Assembly: GCA_022497155.1 (NCBI GenBank) | Contig: MU385753.1 | Coordinates: forward strand, 124,001 to 188,000 | Source of the DNA: Whalleya microplaca | Taxonomy: Eukaryota > Ascomycota > Sordariomycetes > Xylariales > Xylariaceae | DNA length: 64,000 nt | Direction: 5' to 3' | Shown here: positions 42,267 through 54,040 of the stretch, one piece after another | Layout: each line of letters begins with the position of its first letter | Position numbering within the stretch: the first letter of the stretch is position 1 | Program-made: the position numbers and the translations under genes | Notes under the pieces: model-generated | Database searches by the model: none | Told to the model about the DNA's origin: nothing | Seen by the model: the letters and a program-made list of their open reading frames with translations, nothing else

Positions 42267-43962
42267 ATGCTGGAGAGGAGTCTTGAAAGGGTATGATGAG
42301 AATGAGTCGTTGTTCTAGGGTTTAATTGCGTTGTATTGCGCTGCGTTACTGTCTGCGTTTGTGTTTGCGAGCTACAACTTTCAAGCTTCTAGCTTCGGAA
42401 TTACTTAGATTAGCGAGTCAAGTCTTCATCATTGGGTATTCATGAGATTTCTCGCTGTATTGAAGAGACATTTAGTACGGAATTATTGTTTCTAAGTCGA
42501 TAGTGTGGGCGACTAGGTATTGACAGCCGGTGTGGATGAACGGTTAGCTAGTGACTATAGGAAGCTTACCCGAACAAGAACCAAGGAAACTGATGATACT
42601 AATCTGGGAGAGGAGTGCCATTGAAAGCTGGGCGGTGAATATGTATAGCTAAGCGGGGACAGGATATGTACACATGGTATTCAAAGGGCGTCTATTCATG
42701 AGACGCCTCACACAGTCAGTTGAGTTGCTGACACTTGAAGGAATGACTATATAAGTGTATTATTAAAATATATACCTACGTTGGTAAAATTATGCTAGTT
42801 TTCACCGAGCCGATTTTCATGTGCAGAACTGTAGAGAAATAATGTAATTTTTATTTCAATTATAAGATGTTACATTTATATAGGAAAAGGAATCTCATTA
42901 TGTTTCGGTGGACTTGTTTATAATTGTCGTTGTGTGACTATGTAATGGACCAGTTGGACGTAAGCTCCCTAGTATCTAAGTGAATACAATAGAGGGCATT
43001 AAGACTAAGCTTTTGCTTATTGCTCTGGGCTTATCCTGAGACACATAGTAAGAGGAATTTCGATTGATCCCTAGGTACTAACTCGCCTACTATAAAAGCA
43101 CCAGGACATATTATATCGATACCTAGGTAAGCTGGCCTTTCATTATACAATTTGAGCAACACATCTTATCACTCTGCGGTGCTGGTAGAAGATAACTGTC
43201 CAGGGAGGCTTGCATATTAGGTACCTAGTTAACCTGTAGTTGCCTGAGATCAAGTCTTTGTGCGAATAGGCTGTATGGGATATACACTCGGTGGATTGAG
43301 GCTGCACTTGATGATGCACTTCAGGGAAAGTGGAATCAAAGCGGCTACATGTATCTGAGGGGATGTCATAGAATATTTCCGATAGGGACTTGATTCATAT
43401 GCCTAGCTCAATAGAAAGCTGAGGTCGAGGCTGATTTAAGGCTGACAGGGGAAGGGTCAGGGTTGCATGCGGCCAAAATCCGAAATGGGGAATACCTTGA
43501 TGCAGGTGGCTGGTTTGGTGGCCCGTGCGTTGAATTTCCATCGTCGCATTGCGCCTGCCTTTGAGACTTGCTTCCTTCCTCAACATCTAAGTCGAATAAC
43601 AGGTAGTTGCCTTCCAAGTACGTCGCAACTACCTCAGACTCGACAGAATTGAAGCCTACGTCACCTAGGTACGCAATCACTCAGAAGCGCACCTTCCTCT
43701 ACGTCAGTAAGTGCATGTGACCTGGTGGAAACATAAACAGCGCGACCGCGGTTGACCACCTCTCTTCTCTTTCTTCCCTTCTTCCATCACTTCCCATCAC
43801 CACCATCACTTCCCATCAATCCACAAGCTCGCTCACCCTTCTTCACATATTTCGCTCATCACCCCTTCTATCACCAAGATCGCAAGATCGCGTTTATTAG
43901 AAACCACAACCAACCAACAATACTTGGAATTCACTTTCCATTCAGAACCATCGTCATTGACA
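42267..43962. other. Gene-free region upstream of ULP1
   Basis: 1.7 kb, AT-rich. TACCTAGGTA at 43120-43129 and TAGGTACCTA at 43218-43227 are two of several such palindromes; a third relative is near 43663. The last 230 bases are C/T- and CA-rich and probably form the ULP1 promoter and leader. Confidence 0.55.
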
Positions 43963-46194
43963 ATGTTCCAGCCTTCACAGCATAACTGGCGGATTCCTCG
44001 CCATTACGAACGCTGTCTTCCATGCCGTCGACTACGCACTCGCATGATCAGACAGTATTCGGAGGAAGCACAGCAGATCGCCCGCTATCTGTCTTCGGAG
44101 ATCGGCGCGTCCACCTCGCCCGCGCCTACCTATGCATCTCGAATTATTCGGGAACCGCATACCAAGAAATCCGTAACTATTCAACTTCCATTGATGACTG
44201 AGCCAGTCTTTCCGACTGAGCCGATCAACCCTTGGTCTCGTAAGAGAGCTTTCAGCCAGGTCTGCGCGACTGGCCCAATGTTGACTGGGTCATTTCCATT
44301 TCGACCAGTAAGTTACTTGTTATTAAGCTTTGCCAACTGTACCTCAGCTATTTGATTCTAACATGCCTTTAAGTCGACCCGTACTCGTTCTGGTTAGGAA
44401 CCTGCCGAGTGCAACTGGTCACCTGGTCCCTCCCAACCTAGTCAATTCTCGACTCATATTCCGTCCCTTCCTTATCTTCCGCAACCTACACCGGCATATG
44501 CCGAAAGAGTCCTCCCGTTGGACCCCCAAACTAGGGAGTTCCTGCTGAGACCAACCTTCGCAACAACTCAGCCAGATCCGCTGCCAACGAAGCCTACTTC
44601 AACCAGAATGCCTGGAGCTTGGCCATCCGAGACAGACGAGGACGACCCCGTCTGCGCCCAAGCGGCCTCTAATGTTGCTTCCCATGCAGCTTTTGGAGTA
44701 AATACATGGTCTTCTCTAGCCTGGGCTCCATACAACATCTTCACAACCATTACTGGAAAACTGTCCGGTTTGGTCCGTCGACGCCCGGCATCTGCCCAAC
44801 CGTCGCAACCTGAAGATGTAGGACCGGTTCCGAAGCGCCGCAGAGTCAGCTTCGAGGAACATCATGATGGCCCAAACACTGAGCCGGAGACATCCTTTCA
44901 GGGACCACATCCTGAGGCGTACGATGATCCAATGGATTTTGGCGATCCTATGGACATTGATAGCCCGACTGATATCAATCAAAATATACAACTGGAAGAT
45001 TCACCACCCGAATCTCCCTTTTTATCCCCTAATTCCGCGGCTGCTTCTGCGGCTGCTCTAAGGGCGACTGGCTTGTTTCGTACCAATAGGAAGCCATGGC
45101 CGAGACGAGTCACACAGCTACAAGTGACAAGTCCACCCCCTGAAGAAGGCAGAAACCCACAGAAAAAGGCGAGTGAGCCTAAGCAGATGTGGAAGCCATT
45201 GCCCCCACCGAAATACAAAACTATTCACGACTTCTTCGATCACGAAAGTGACTACTCCCTTCCTGGTTTACACGACACACGTCTCACGCCCAAAGGCACT
45301 AAGATTATCGAGCTTGAGTCACAGCGTCGAGAACGTCACCGTCTTGAGGAAGAGAAACGGGAGAACGAACGTCTCGAACAACTCCGTACTGAAGAAGAGG
45401 AGTTGAAGAGACAGCTTGGCCCGCTTGGTTTACGGAGACCCAAATCTTCGCTTGTGCTTCCTCTCAATGATGAATGGGAGCAGAAAGCGCTAGCAGCGGC
45501 ACACAATGGGCACACTGAACAGAACAAATGGCAGGGTGTTGACCATCGAGATGGGGTCCAACTTACGCCACGTGACTTCACCAGACTAGTGCCAGAGACA
45601 GCTTGGCTGAACGACAACGTCATTCAAGCGGCTTTGGTATCGCTTGCGACTTATATCAATGATGCCGCTGGTGTTGCCCCTAAGAGACATACGCCAAAAT
45701 GTGTGGCCGTATCCTCTCAATATTGGTCAAGTTTTCGCAGCAACCCAAAGGATAACCTTTGGCCTAGAGGGTTTCAGCGAAACTGGGGCATGACGCCCGC
45801 CAACTTTCTAGACATTGACACGGTTCTCTTACCGGTCAACGAGAATAGCCATTGGACAGTCGTTGTCATTCGACCATCACGCCGCACTGTGGCATACGTT
45901 GATTCATTCCAGACCTCTGGCAACCGCCACCTTCAGTACGCCTATACCTGGATCGAGAGCTTTTTGAAGACAAAATACGTTGCGTCAGAATGGAAGACGG
46001 TCCATTATAATGTTCCGTCCCAGACGAACAGTTACGATTGCGGCATGTTCGTGATTACGAACTCGATATTCCTGTCACTTGGTATTGACCCTAGTGGATA
46101 TTCGCAAAGCGATATGCCACTACAACGCCGCAGAATTGCTGCGATGTTGTTAAACGGGGGCTTCACCGGTCCTTTTGATTTATCACGGTTGTGA
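43963..46194 (+). CDS. ULP1: Ulp1-type SUMO protease (peptidase C48)
   Basis: Two exons, 43963-44307 and 44398-46194, give 713 residues. The donor GTAAGT and the GGTTAG acceptor remove an in-frame stop, with branch TTCTAACA. The C-terminal 210 residues are the C48 cysteine protease. It starts at LTPRDFTRLVPETAWLNDNV and shows the catalytic His in ENSHWTVVV (residue 600), Asp in YVDSF (617), Gln in VPSQTNS (657) and Cys in YDCGMFV (663). The N-terminal half is disordered, with a basic PKRRR cluster suitable for nuclear import. A charged coiled coil (IIELESQRRERHRLEEEKRE and following) sits just before the protease. Ulp1 matures SUMO and removes it from targets, often at nuclear pores. Catalytic residues are all present, so activity is expected. 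Confidence 0.95.
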
Positions 46195-47499
46195 TAAGAA
46201 CATGGACCACAATTGTCTATATAACTATCACTCGGCACAAAGACCATACATACTTTTCTTCGTTGTTACTTATAGTTACTTTTCTTGTCGGAATTGGCTT
46301 CACATGGAGTTGGGTGTTTGTAAAAGTCTTGCATAATTGCGAGTTAAGGGCTTTGATCACTTTTGTCTTTATATTTGGTACTGGTTTGGAAACAGGGAAG
46401 GGAATGATTATCAGGAATTGATTGGATTGGGTCGGGCCGCCCGTTAAGAGATATCCTTAGGTCATGATCGGAGTTAGCTGGTGTCTTTCTTTGTTTTGGT
46501 TATGGTTCTGGAAGAGCATTATGATGCTGCACCACGGTGCCCGATATTGTTATTAAACCCAGACGGGCAAAGCCCCTTGTTGGAAGTAGACGATAACATT
46601 GTTAGAACTCGTCGAAGATGAATCCAACTCATTTAAAAAAAAAAAAAAATAAAAAAAATAAAAAAAAATAAAAAAAAAACCTGATGCCTTCCACATTGCC
46701 ATGAAGTGAAACTAACAAGTAAGCTTTTCATCACATCCATCATCTTGATATATATGTAGCACAAGCAAGATGCAGCAAAATGTCTATAGTGAAAAGGGTA
46801 TCTCGAGATTTTCACTACCGAAGAAATACCTCCCTGCTTCGTACCAGGGTAGATATCTAGAATGGTGGCTTAACACGGCTTCCGGCGCGGCCTTGACTGC
46901 TCTGCTCTCCAACGACTTCGACGTCAAGGTCTTGATCATAACATAACATAGTTAAGTGGCAACAAAAAAGACGGGGAGAGAAAAAAAAAGTAAAAGAGAA
47001 AACAAGATCGAATCCTTTGCCTTGCCTGCCTGCCTGCCCGCATAATAACCTTTGCCTGCAATACCTTGCCTGCCATATAATAGAAACGCCTGCCAATGCA
47101 AAGTTTTTGTGGGATATATCGCATTTCCTCCCTCTCTCTATCCATCCTTCTATCATCCATCAATTCGGCCCTCCTTCATATTTTTTTCTCTTCTTCAGAT
47201 CCATCCAGCCGCCCATCTAACTTGTCTTTTCCTCGCATGGGAGAGATACGGGATATGTCGTAAGGGTTGCGGTTAATTCGTTCGTCCGTTAGTGTAGGTA
47301 GATAGTGCGAGCCGCATCAGAGGTTTAACAACAGCCAACCACCTTGATGCCGCGGCGGTGGTACGCCTATGCTTCTGTATCCCCTCGAAGAACCCACACG
47401 CCGCTGTTCCTGTCGGCTGCTGTCCATTGGTACCCCCCCTTCCGGGGTCCTTCAATGTTAGAACAAACAGTGTTCGTAGTAGCGAGACACAGACACCGC
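46195..47499. other. Convergent intergenic region ULP1 / SAL1
   Basis: 1.3 kb between two 3' ends. It contains an A-rich tract at 46635-46679 and pyrimidine-rich sequence near 47110-47230. No exon seen. Confidence 0.55.
46635..46679. repeat. A-rich tract with regularly spaced T
   Basis: Forty-two A residues are interrupted by single T at 46650, 46659 and 46669, about every ten bases. It could be a decayed microsatellite or an old poly(A) tail; no retroelement sequence was recognised on its left side. Confidence 0.7.
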
Positions 47500-49979
47500 C
47501 TAGTTCAGATGCATAATCCGCTTGGCGTTCTCGTACACCATCCACGTGATACTAAGCGCGGGGGCGACCTTGAGCAGATTCGGCATGAGCCCCTTGTACA
47601 GGCCGCGGACGCCCTCGTTACGGATCGTCTTGCGCGCCACGTCCCAGATGCCCGTGTACCGCGCCGGGTGCATGCTGGTGCCCTGCGTCTGCAGACGCGT
47701 GCGCAGCACGTTGAGCGGGTAGACGACGGAGGCGCCGAAGGCGCCCGACGTCGCGCCCATGATGCCCGTCGCGAAGGTGCTGGGCTGCGCGTCCTCCTCG
47801 TGGATGCCGTCGCGCCGCGCCTTGTACGTCACGTACGTGTTCTTCAGCAGCTCGAACGTGCCCATGTCGATCGCCGAGTAGGGGAACATGCCGACCAGGC
47901 CCATGGTCACGCCGCGGTAGGCTGCCCGGGCACCGCCCTCGGCGTACATCTTACGCGCCGTTTGAAACAGGAGAGCATTGCCTCTCGCCCCACCTTCGAC
48001 GTACTCGGACTGTAGGCTAGCGGTCACGTAAGCAACGGTCTGAACTAACTGGGATGGATAAACCTACCGAAATTTAAGGGTATCGAGCGGGTAAACACAG
48101 AATCTGTATACGTGTTAGTCAAATGTCGAAGAGATATCAGGGAAAAGATGCATACTGCGCAACCATGCCTGCAACGCCGCCAGCGACGAACTTTGAATAG
48201 GGGTTGATTTGGTGATAATCATTATGCCCCTCTAGACTTGCGAGGGTCTTCTTCGCAGCCTCATATGCTCCAAACTAGTCTGCTGTTAGTTCCAGAGTCT
48301 CAATTGGACGTGTCGGGGGACATATACCCTGATGGCCGTTTCAGGCATAATCTTGACTACGTTGAGTCCATTGCCTAGATGGAACACTCAGCTATCATAG
48401 TGAAAATAGATTCAAAGGATGCCTACCAGCAAAGAAACCTCGGAAGCCTCCAGATTTGTACAGATCACTAACTGCACAGAACAGAGGTCTTCCTGCATTC
48501 TTCAGGGCCACCAATGGCTGACCCTTCTTGGCGATGCTGAGGGCGACACTGGTATCTGCCTTGGTGTTGACAAGCAGGTAGACCTTTAGTCGATCGAGGG
48601 GGGCAGTAGCAGTACGAGATATGCCTCCCGCAACAGCACCAGCAACAAAATAGCCTGAATCGGGGAGGTAACTAATCAGCAGGTGTCTCTTCTTGACCTT
48701 TTCACGCGATCCAGATTCAATCTCAGACGGCTTGGTCCCAGGGAGAGCATTGGTGATGGCGGTTGTCTTGGTCGCGGTCCGAACGTACGACTGCGCTGCG
48801 GCTACCTCCATATTATCGGAGTCATCGAATTTTATTGGTGAATGAGTTGTCATTAATTGAGGTTCTTGGTCGCCTCGCAGAGGTGTAGATGACTCAGACG
48901 CTGGTGGTGAGTCGGTAGAATTAAGTTGCTGGGAGTCTTGCTTCCGTGGTAATCCAAAGGGATAGGCAATTCTTATGATTGAACCAAAGAGTGTGTAGAG
49001 TGGAAGGAAGCCAGTGGTCGTACCTAAGCTTTGCAGAGTTTCCTCACTGACCACCGAGTCACCCTCTGAATTGAGGGTAAGAATGTCTGAATAGAAAGTG
49101 AAAACTGCCCGCAGTGTGGTGGTAGGGTCAGTGTTTGGCATGAAAAGTAAGAAATTCCTAAAAAGTTTAAAATGAAGTTAGTGTTTGCTCAAAATGTCCA
49201 AGCACCCATATCACACTCTGAGGTGTAAGCCCCTATTGTTTTTCATCCCATATGTTTAAAATTTACATTGTACATTGTACATTAGGCCATACTGCCTCAT
49301 GCATCACATCACACACAGAAAATCTACTAAAAACGAGGGACAAGTGGATTTGGGGTAACTGACCGCCATTCTTCATATGTGATGTATCCATCACGGTTGT
49401 GGTCAACACCCTCAAAGAACTCGTCTAGTCGGCGTAGCGGTACCGCAAGGCCAGCGCGCTGGACCGCGTGATGAAGCTCCTCCTTGTCAATCTTCCCATT
49501 CTGATCCCGGTCTATAGACTTGAAGAGGAAGAAGAGCTGTCGTTCAGCAGCCTCGACAAATGTTCGGAATTCTGTTGTTCCACCCATATGCGGTTAGTCG
49601 AAGTCGACATAGCAAGTAGCCTTGGACAGAACAAGGATGTTCGATGTAGAGCTTTTGCAGACCTTCATATTGAATTTTGCCGTCGCCATTGGTGTCAACA
49701 ACGGTGATTATGGCCTTGAGCATGTCGTCGGCATTTTTCATCGCTGCCGGACGTGGTCAGCCTTTATATAAAGTATGTATTGGAGGCCAACAAGGCCAGG
49801 ACGGGATGTTGCTCACGATGATCAATCCTCCTGAGACCTCGCTGAAGCCCTTTCCAATCCAATTTGCCCTTTCCTTGGTAGTCCAATCGTCTCCATAGCT
49901 GCTCGACGCGTGCATCTCGCTCGTTTTGTGACTCGGCCATCTCCAATTCAACCTTGGTAACCACGTCGGGGACCCTCAT
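47500..49979 (-). CDS. SAL1: Calcium-regulated mitochondrial ATP-Mg/phosphate carrier (SAL1/SCaMC type)
   Basis: Eight exons, 49817-49979, 49663-49743, 49364-49571, 48427-49157, 48328-48374, 48156-48274, 48068-48103 and 47500-48016, give 633 residues; all phases agree. The N terminus has EF-hands. DTNGDGKIQYE, DRDQNGKIDKEE (102-113) and DHNRDGYITYEEW (from 138) look able to bind calcium; an earlier one, DYQGKGKLDWKG, is degenerate. A linker of some 150 residues follows. Then come three carrier repeats with TAPLDRLKVYL, VYPLDTLKFRLQ and VYPLNVLRTRLQTQ. The family exchanges ATP-Mg for phosphate across the inner membrane when cytosolic calcium rises. Exons 5 and 7 are very small (47 and 36 bases). 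The second intron uses GTCTGC, a weak donor. The last exon is far more GC-rich than the others. Confidence 0.93.
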
Positions 49980-50751
49980 GGTCAGTGATCATGACAGGCG
50001 CAGACGCAGGCGGAGAAGGCGATCGCAAGATGGTCGTTCAGCAAGTGCTACGGGTAGGGCATCATAAGGGGGGCAGTGGTGTCGCGGTGTCGCGGTGTCG
50101 CGGGCCTGACCTATCGAGATCATGCCCTGGATGGAGGTCAGGATTATTGACGTCGTTGGAGTCCTTCGTGGTCACAATCAGTCAAGATCAAGGGCCAGTT
50201 CCAAGGATGAACGCGAAAAAGGCCGCCCTCCCGCTGAAAGGATTCTGGGGAACAGGGGTGCCTTGCTAGATTGCCAAGGTAAAAGCCAATTAACAATGGC
50301 GATAAGCCGATAAGCCGATAAGGGGTCAAGCTCGCTGATGACGACTTTCCTGTGCAACCCAAGACATACAGACTGTACGATGCCGCCTACACTAGGGCTG
50401 CAGAGACAGTGTGCATTGCCGAGGATCACGGTGGGCCAAGCTCATGACAGGGCAGGTGAATGTGACAATTTGTCGAAGCGACCCCTGTCTCTCCGATCCA
50501 GCTTCAACTCTATCCCATCACATTTCATCCTTTCACAGTCTTCGGCTTTGTAAGCCACTAGCTACTAATAATTCAGCCTTGTTTGTTGGGTTGGCGTTTG
50601 CAGTTTATCCAAGGCTATCATAATGTTTCTTGAAGCTATAGCTCTCTAATATATACCCCCCTTTTTTGCTTCTGTCTTTTTTTTTTTCTTTCTCTTTCGG
50701 CTTTGTTATCCCCTCTCGCTGGAGCAGGGCAAGCAGCCGGACGGCCGCCAC
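49980..50751. promoter_or_regulatory. Divergent promoter region SAL1 / SSN8
   Basis: 772 bases between two start codons. A C/T-rich tract at about 50656-50700 lies directly before the cyclin C start and may be part of its leader. A short direct repeat (GTGTCGCG) lies near 50081-50102. Confidence 0.55.
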
Positions 50752-51831
50752 ATGGCCGCAAATTACTGGGAGTCAACCCAACGGCGCTTCTGGCAGTTCT
50801 CGAAAGAAGAGCTTGCCCAGATGCGCCAGGACCTCGAGGAAAGAGAACAGGCCTTGGTTCAGATGTTCCCCTTGCCACAGACAAGACATTTAAACATCTT
50901 CTTCAACCAACGTAAGAGACGGGGCACGGGAACAGGCCTCTATTACACCCAGCACTAATTCTCCGTTTGTTAGAGCTTAATCGGCTGAGCAAGCGGCTTA
51001 GTGTGCGGCAGCAGGCCGTCGCTACAGCTCAGATATACCTCAAGCGCTTCTATTGCAAGGTCGAAATACGCCGGATGAATCCTTACCTTGTTCTTGCTAC
51101 TGCGCTGTACCTAGCTTGCAAGATGGAAGAATGTCCGCAGCATATTAGGATGATAGTCACGGAGGCACGATCTTTATGGCCAGGTATGCTCGCGTTCTAT
51201 CTAGCTTGTCGAACAAACAAAGCACAATTAGCTGACCAGAGTCTCTTTCCACTTAGACTTGCTGAGCCCTCTCGACCTCACCCGCATCGGCGAATGCGAG
51301 TTCTTCCTCATATCCGAAATGAATTCCCAACTAATTGTCCACCAACCTTACCGAACCCTCACGACCCTCCAGTCCGAATTCTACCTCTCCTCAGACGAGC
51401 ACAACCTAGCCGTCTCCGTCATTAACGACCACTTTATGACAGACTTACCTCTTCTATATGCTCCACATATCATAGCTCTCACGGCTATTCTGCTTTCGCT
51501 CGGGCGGCCTTTGCTAACCGGTGCTGCTCAGAATATGGCGGCGGCGGCGGCAGCCGCTGCATTAACCCAGGCGCAAGGTAGAACAGGCGGGGGTGGCAGC
51601 GGTCAGAGCACCCCTGGCACGACGGAGAAAGACAAACAACAGAATCCCCAAGGAGCAAAGATGAATCGGCTCATGGCCTTCCTTGCCGAAAGCAATGTCG
51701 ACATCGTGGACATGGTAGACTGTACACAGGAGCTGATTTCGTTTTACGAGTGTCACGAGCAATATAACGACAAAATGACTCGGGAGCAAATCAACCGGTT
51801 TGTTAAGGCCAGAGGGTTAGATAAACACTAA
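50752..51831 (+). CDS. SSN8: Cyclin C, Mediator kinase-module subunit
   Basis: Three exons, 50752-50911, 50974-51183 and 51257-51831, give 314 residues. The start [20 protein letters not shown] is typical of fungal Ssn8. The first cyclin fold includes [40 protein letters not shown] and REM-like helix ends. The second begins about [20 protein letters not shown], with [20 protein letters not shown]. Cyclin C pairs with the kinase Cdk8/Ssn3 and, with Med12 and Med13, reversibly represses RNA polymerase II transcription. A poly-Ala, Gly/Ser/Gln-rich insert (encoded near 51540-51660) interrupts the second fold, as is common in filamentous fungi. Both introns have consensus sites. Confidence 0.95.
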
Positions 51832-53729
51832 GAACGTTGTCGCCGTCGCCGTCGCCGTCGCCGTATCCTTACCGCCACTTTGTCTAGTAGCAATGATCCC
51901 CGACGCTCGAGTAGACGTCATTATCGAGCGCAGTAGTCGTTTGAAGGAAGAAAATCATATTTAGTTAACGCTTAACGCATTAGGTATATCATACGACTTG
52001 CCACTTTCACAGTAGCCGGAGTAGCTGGGGAAGAATAAACAAGATGAATCAATTCCAGCTAGAAGCAGTCCCATTCTATTCCGTAGTGACCCGCAGATAG
52101 TCATCACCGAGTTTGTATCATGTTAATGTAGCGTCATTGAAGAATTGCGAACTATGCCTGCCATGTTGGAGTACGACTTTTAGGACCCCTACTCGGCTGT
52201 GCCTAGATTAGCTGATCTGGGTGACGCTATCGGCCGGGTCGGGACGGGGAACGGATGACCTCGGAATCGCCAGGACCCTTCTCGAAGCCCTCAGCTGAGG
52301 GGGAGGGGAGGGATGGGACCCGATCTTGCGGCGCAGATCGGTTGTCGCTGCTCATCACTGGCTTCATGGATTATCACGGACCGAAAACGAGAGTTGGAAC
52401 CACACCTCCAACTCGAGATGGAAAAGGGTCGAGACTTATTAGTTATTATCGGGCGTTTCCCAGTGTCTTGGGTTATTCCTGTTCTTGTATTACGTGTATC
52501 ATGCACGTGGCCGAAAACCGACGACCTAACCTACTCAGTATCTAACGCTCTCTCTCTCTCCAGTCAGGTCCCTTGCATCGGACAAAATGCCATGGTGTAC
52601 TGCGAGTATGTATCCCACCTGCCTGCCACCCTGCCCTGCCCTGCCTACCTGCCACCCAGTGCAGTCGTCCGTACGGCTCCATGAGATATTACGCAGTAGC
52701 GTCGTGCCGCGATAGGCGAAGCAATTCCTCATATTGCCAAGCTTTGTGGAGTATCCTTACGAAGTTTTATTCTTGCAGCTAATTTTTTTGCTGTGTAATT
52801 AATGGCTGGTGTGCATATGTACTTGTGCAGAATGGAACTGGCGGTGTGGCAGTGTTCAGAGATCCCCTGAAATCCGTCAGAACTCTGTACCCCATCAGCT
52901 GCGCTGTGCCACTGATATGCTCGCAATGAGGGAGTCTATTGAAGATCAAAAGGACCTGGGTATGCAGTACCTTATAGATTATACACTTCCCATCCTATCA
53001 AAATACGCGAGAAACTATTTTCGGCGTTGAATGTATTTGATTGAAGGGGCTATGAATTTCATTCAATCCCGAACAGCATTTGATGAAATATTGACTACGA
53101 TGCGCTGTCATACTACATAGTATGTTTCTAGATGCTAGTACCTACAGCCGTCCTCTCATGCCTTCAAGCTGAGGGAGCTAACAACCGAGCTTTGGGGAAG
53201 ATGCGACACCTGACACACGACAGCCACATAATAACACCTGGGCTAAGGCAGGGGACCAGTCAAGGGCCGTCCTGCGAGTCAGCGAGGGGTCCCTCGGAGG
53301 TGTCTGCCACTTTTGGAACTCGTCAACCAGCGTTCACCAGTGAGCTGACCAAAATAGCATTCAGTGTTGCCCTGTGACTACTGGAGATCTTCCTCGAACT
53401 AAAGCAAGTGCCTGACACATCTCTCGGTGCTGAAAATGTTGACTCTTCCGATGGCCGATAACAAGATGACAGCATGATCGTAGCGCTGGAATGAGTCTCG
53501 CAGGAGACATCAACGCATTGTCAAGTCAGCATGCACTCATTTTATCATCCTATTGTGTGACGACGATCGATTGATGATAGGAACAACGAAGGGACAACAT
53601 GAGATGATAAGATGGGCAGAAGGAATGGGGGATTGGGGAAAAGCTGAGATGGCCGCCCCCGTGCCGCCCCACCTACAATTCCCTTTATAATTTCCTAAAA
53701 TTCCCTTGTTTCCACAGCCTCCAAATTAG

Positions 53730-54040
53730 TATCTGCCTAGGGTATATAGATAAGATGTTGACAATATACGCGCTAAAGGTACCTGTCGCGTATTTTTATA
53801 ACCGACCGGCCGCATATAGTATTTTATATATATATAAGTATTCGATTTTTTTTAAATAGTGTAAGATTAAATGGCTATTAAGCGATAGTATCGAAAGGAG
53901 GCTACCTATTTGCCTTAAAATCGTACGCGAATCAATAAGGTATAAAACAGCTACATAACCCGATATCTACGGATCGTGGTTCGGTATATTGGATTTACAC
54001 GGATCGACACGGCTGGACATTAATCTCCGTACTAGTCTGG
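53730..54040. other. AT-rich, RIP-like relic
   Basis: Base composition becomes sharply TA-rich, with TATATATA runs. A frame from ATG at 53871 is interrupted by TAG and TAA codons, each of which could come from CAG or CAA by one C-to-T change. This is the pattern left by repeat-induced point mutation. No transposase family could be identified. Confidence 0.4.
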
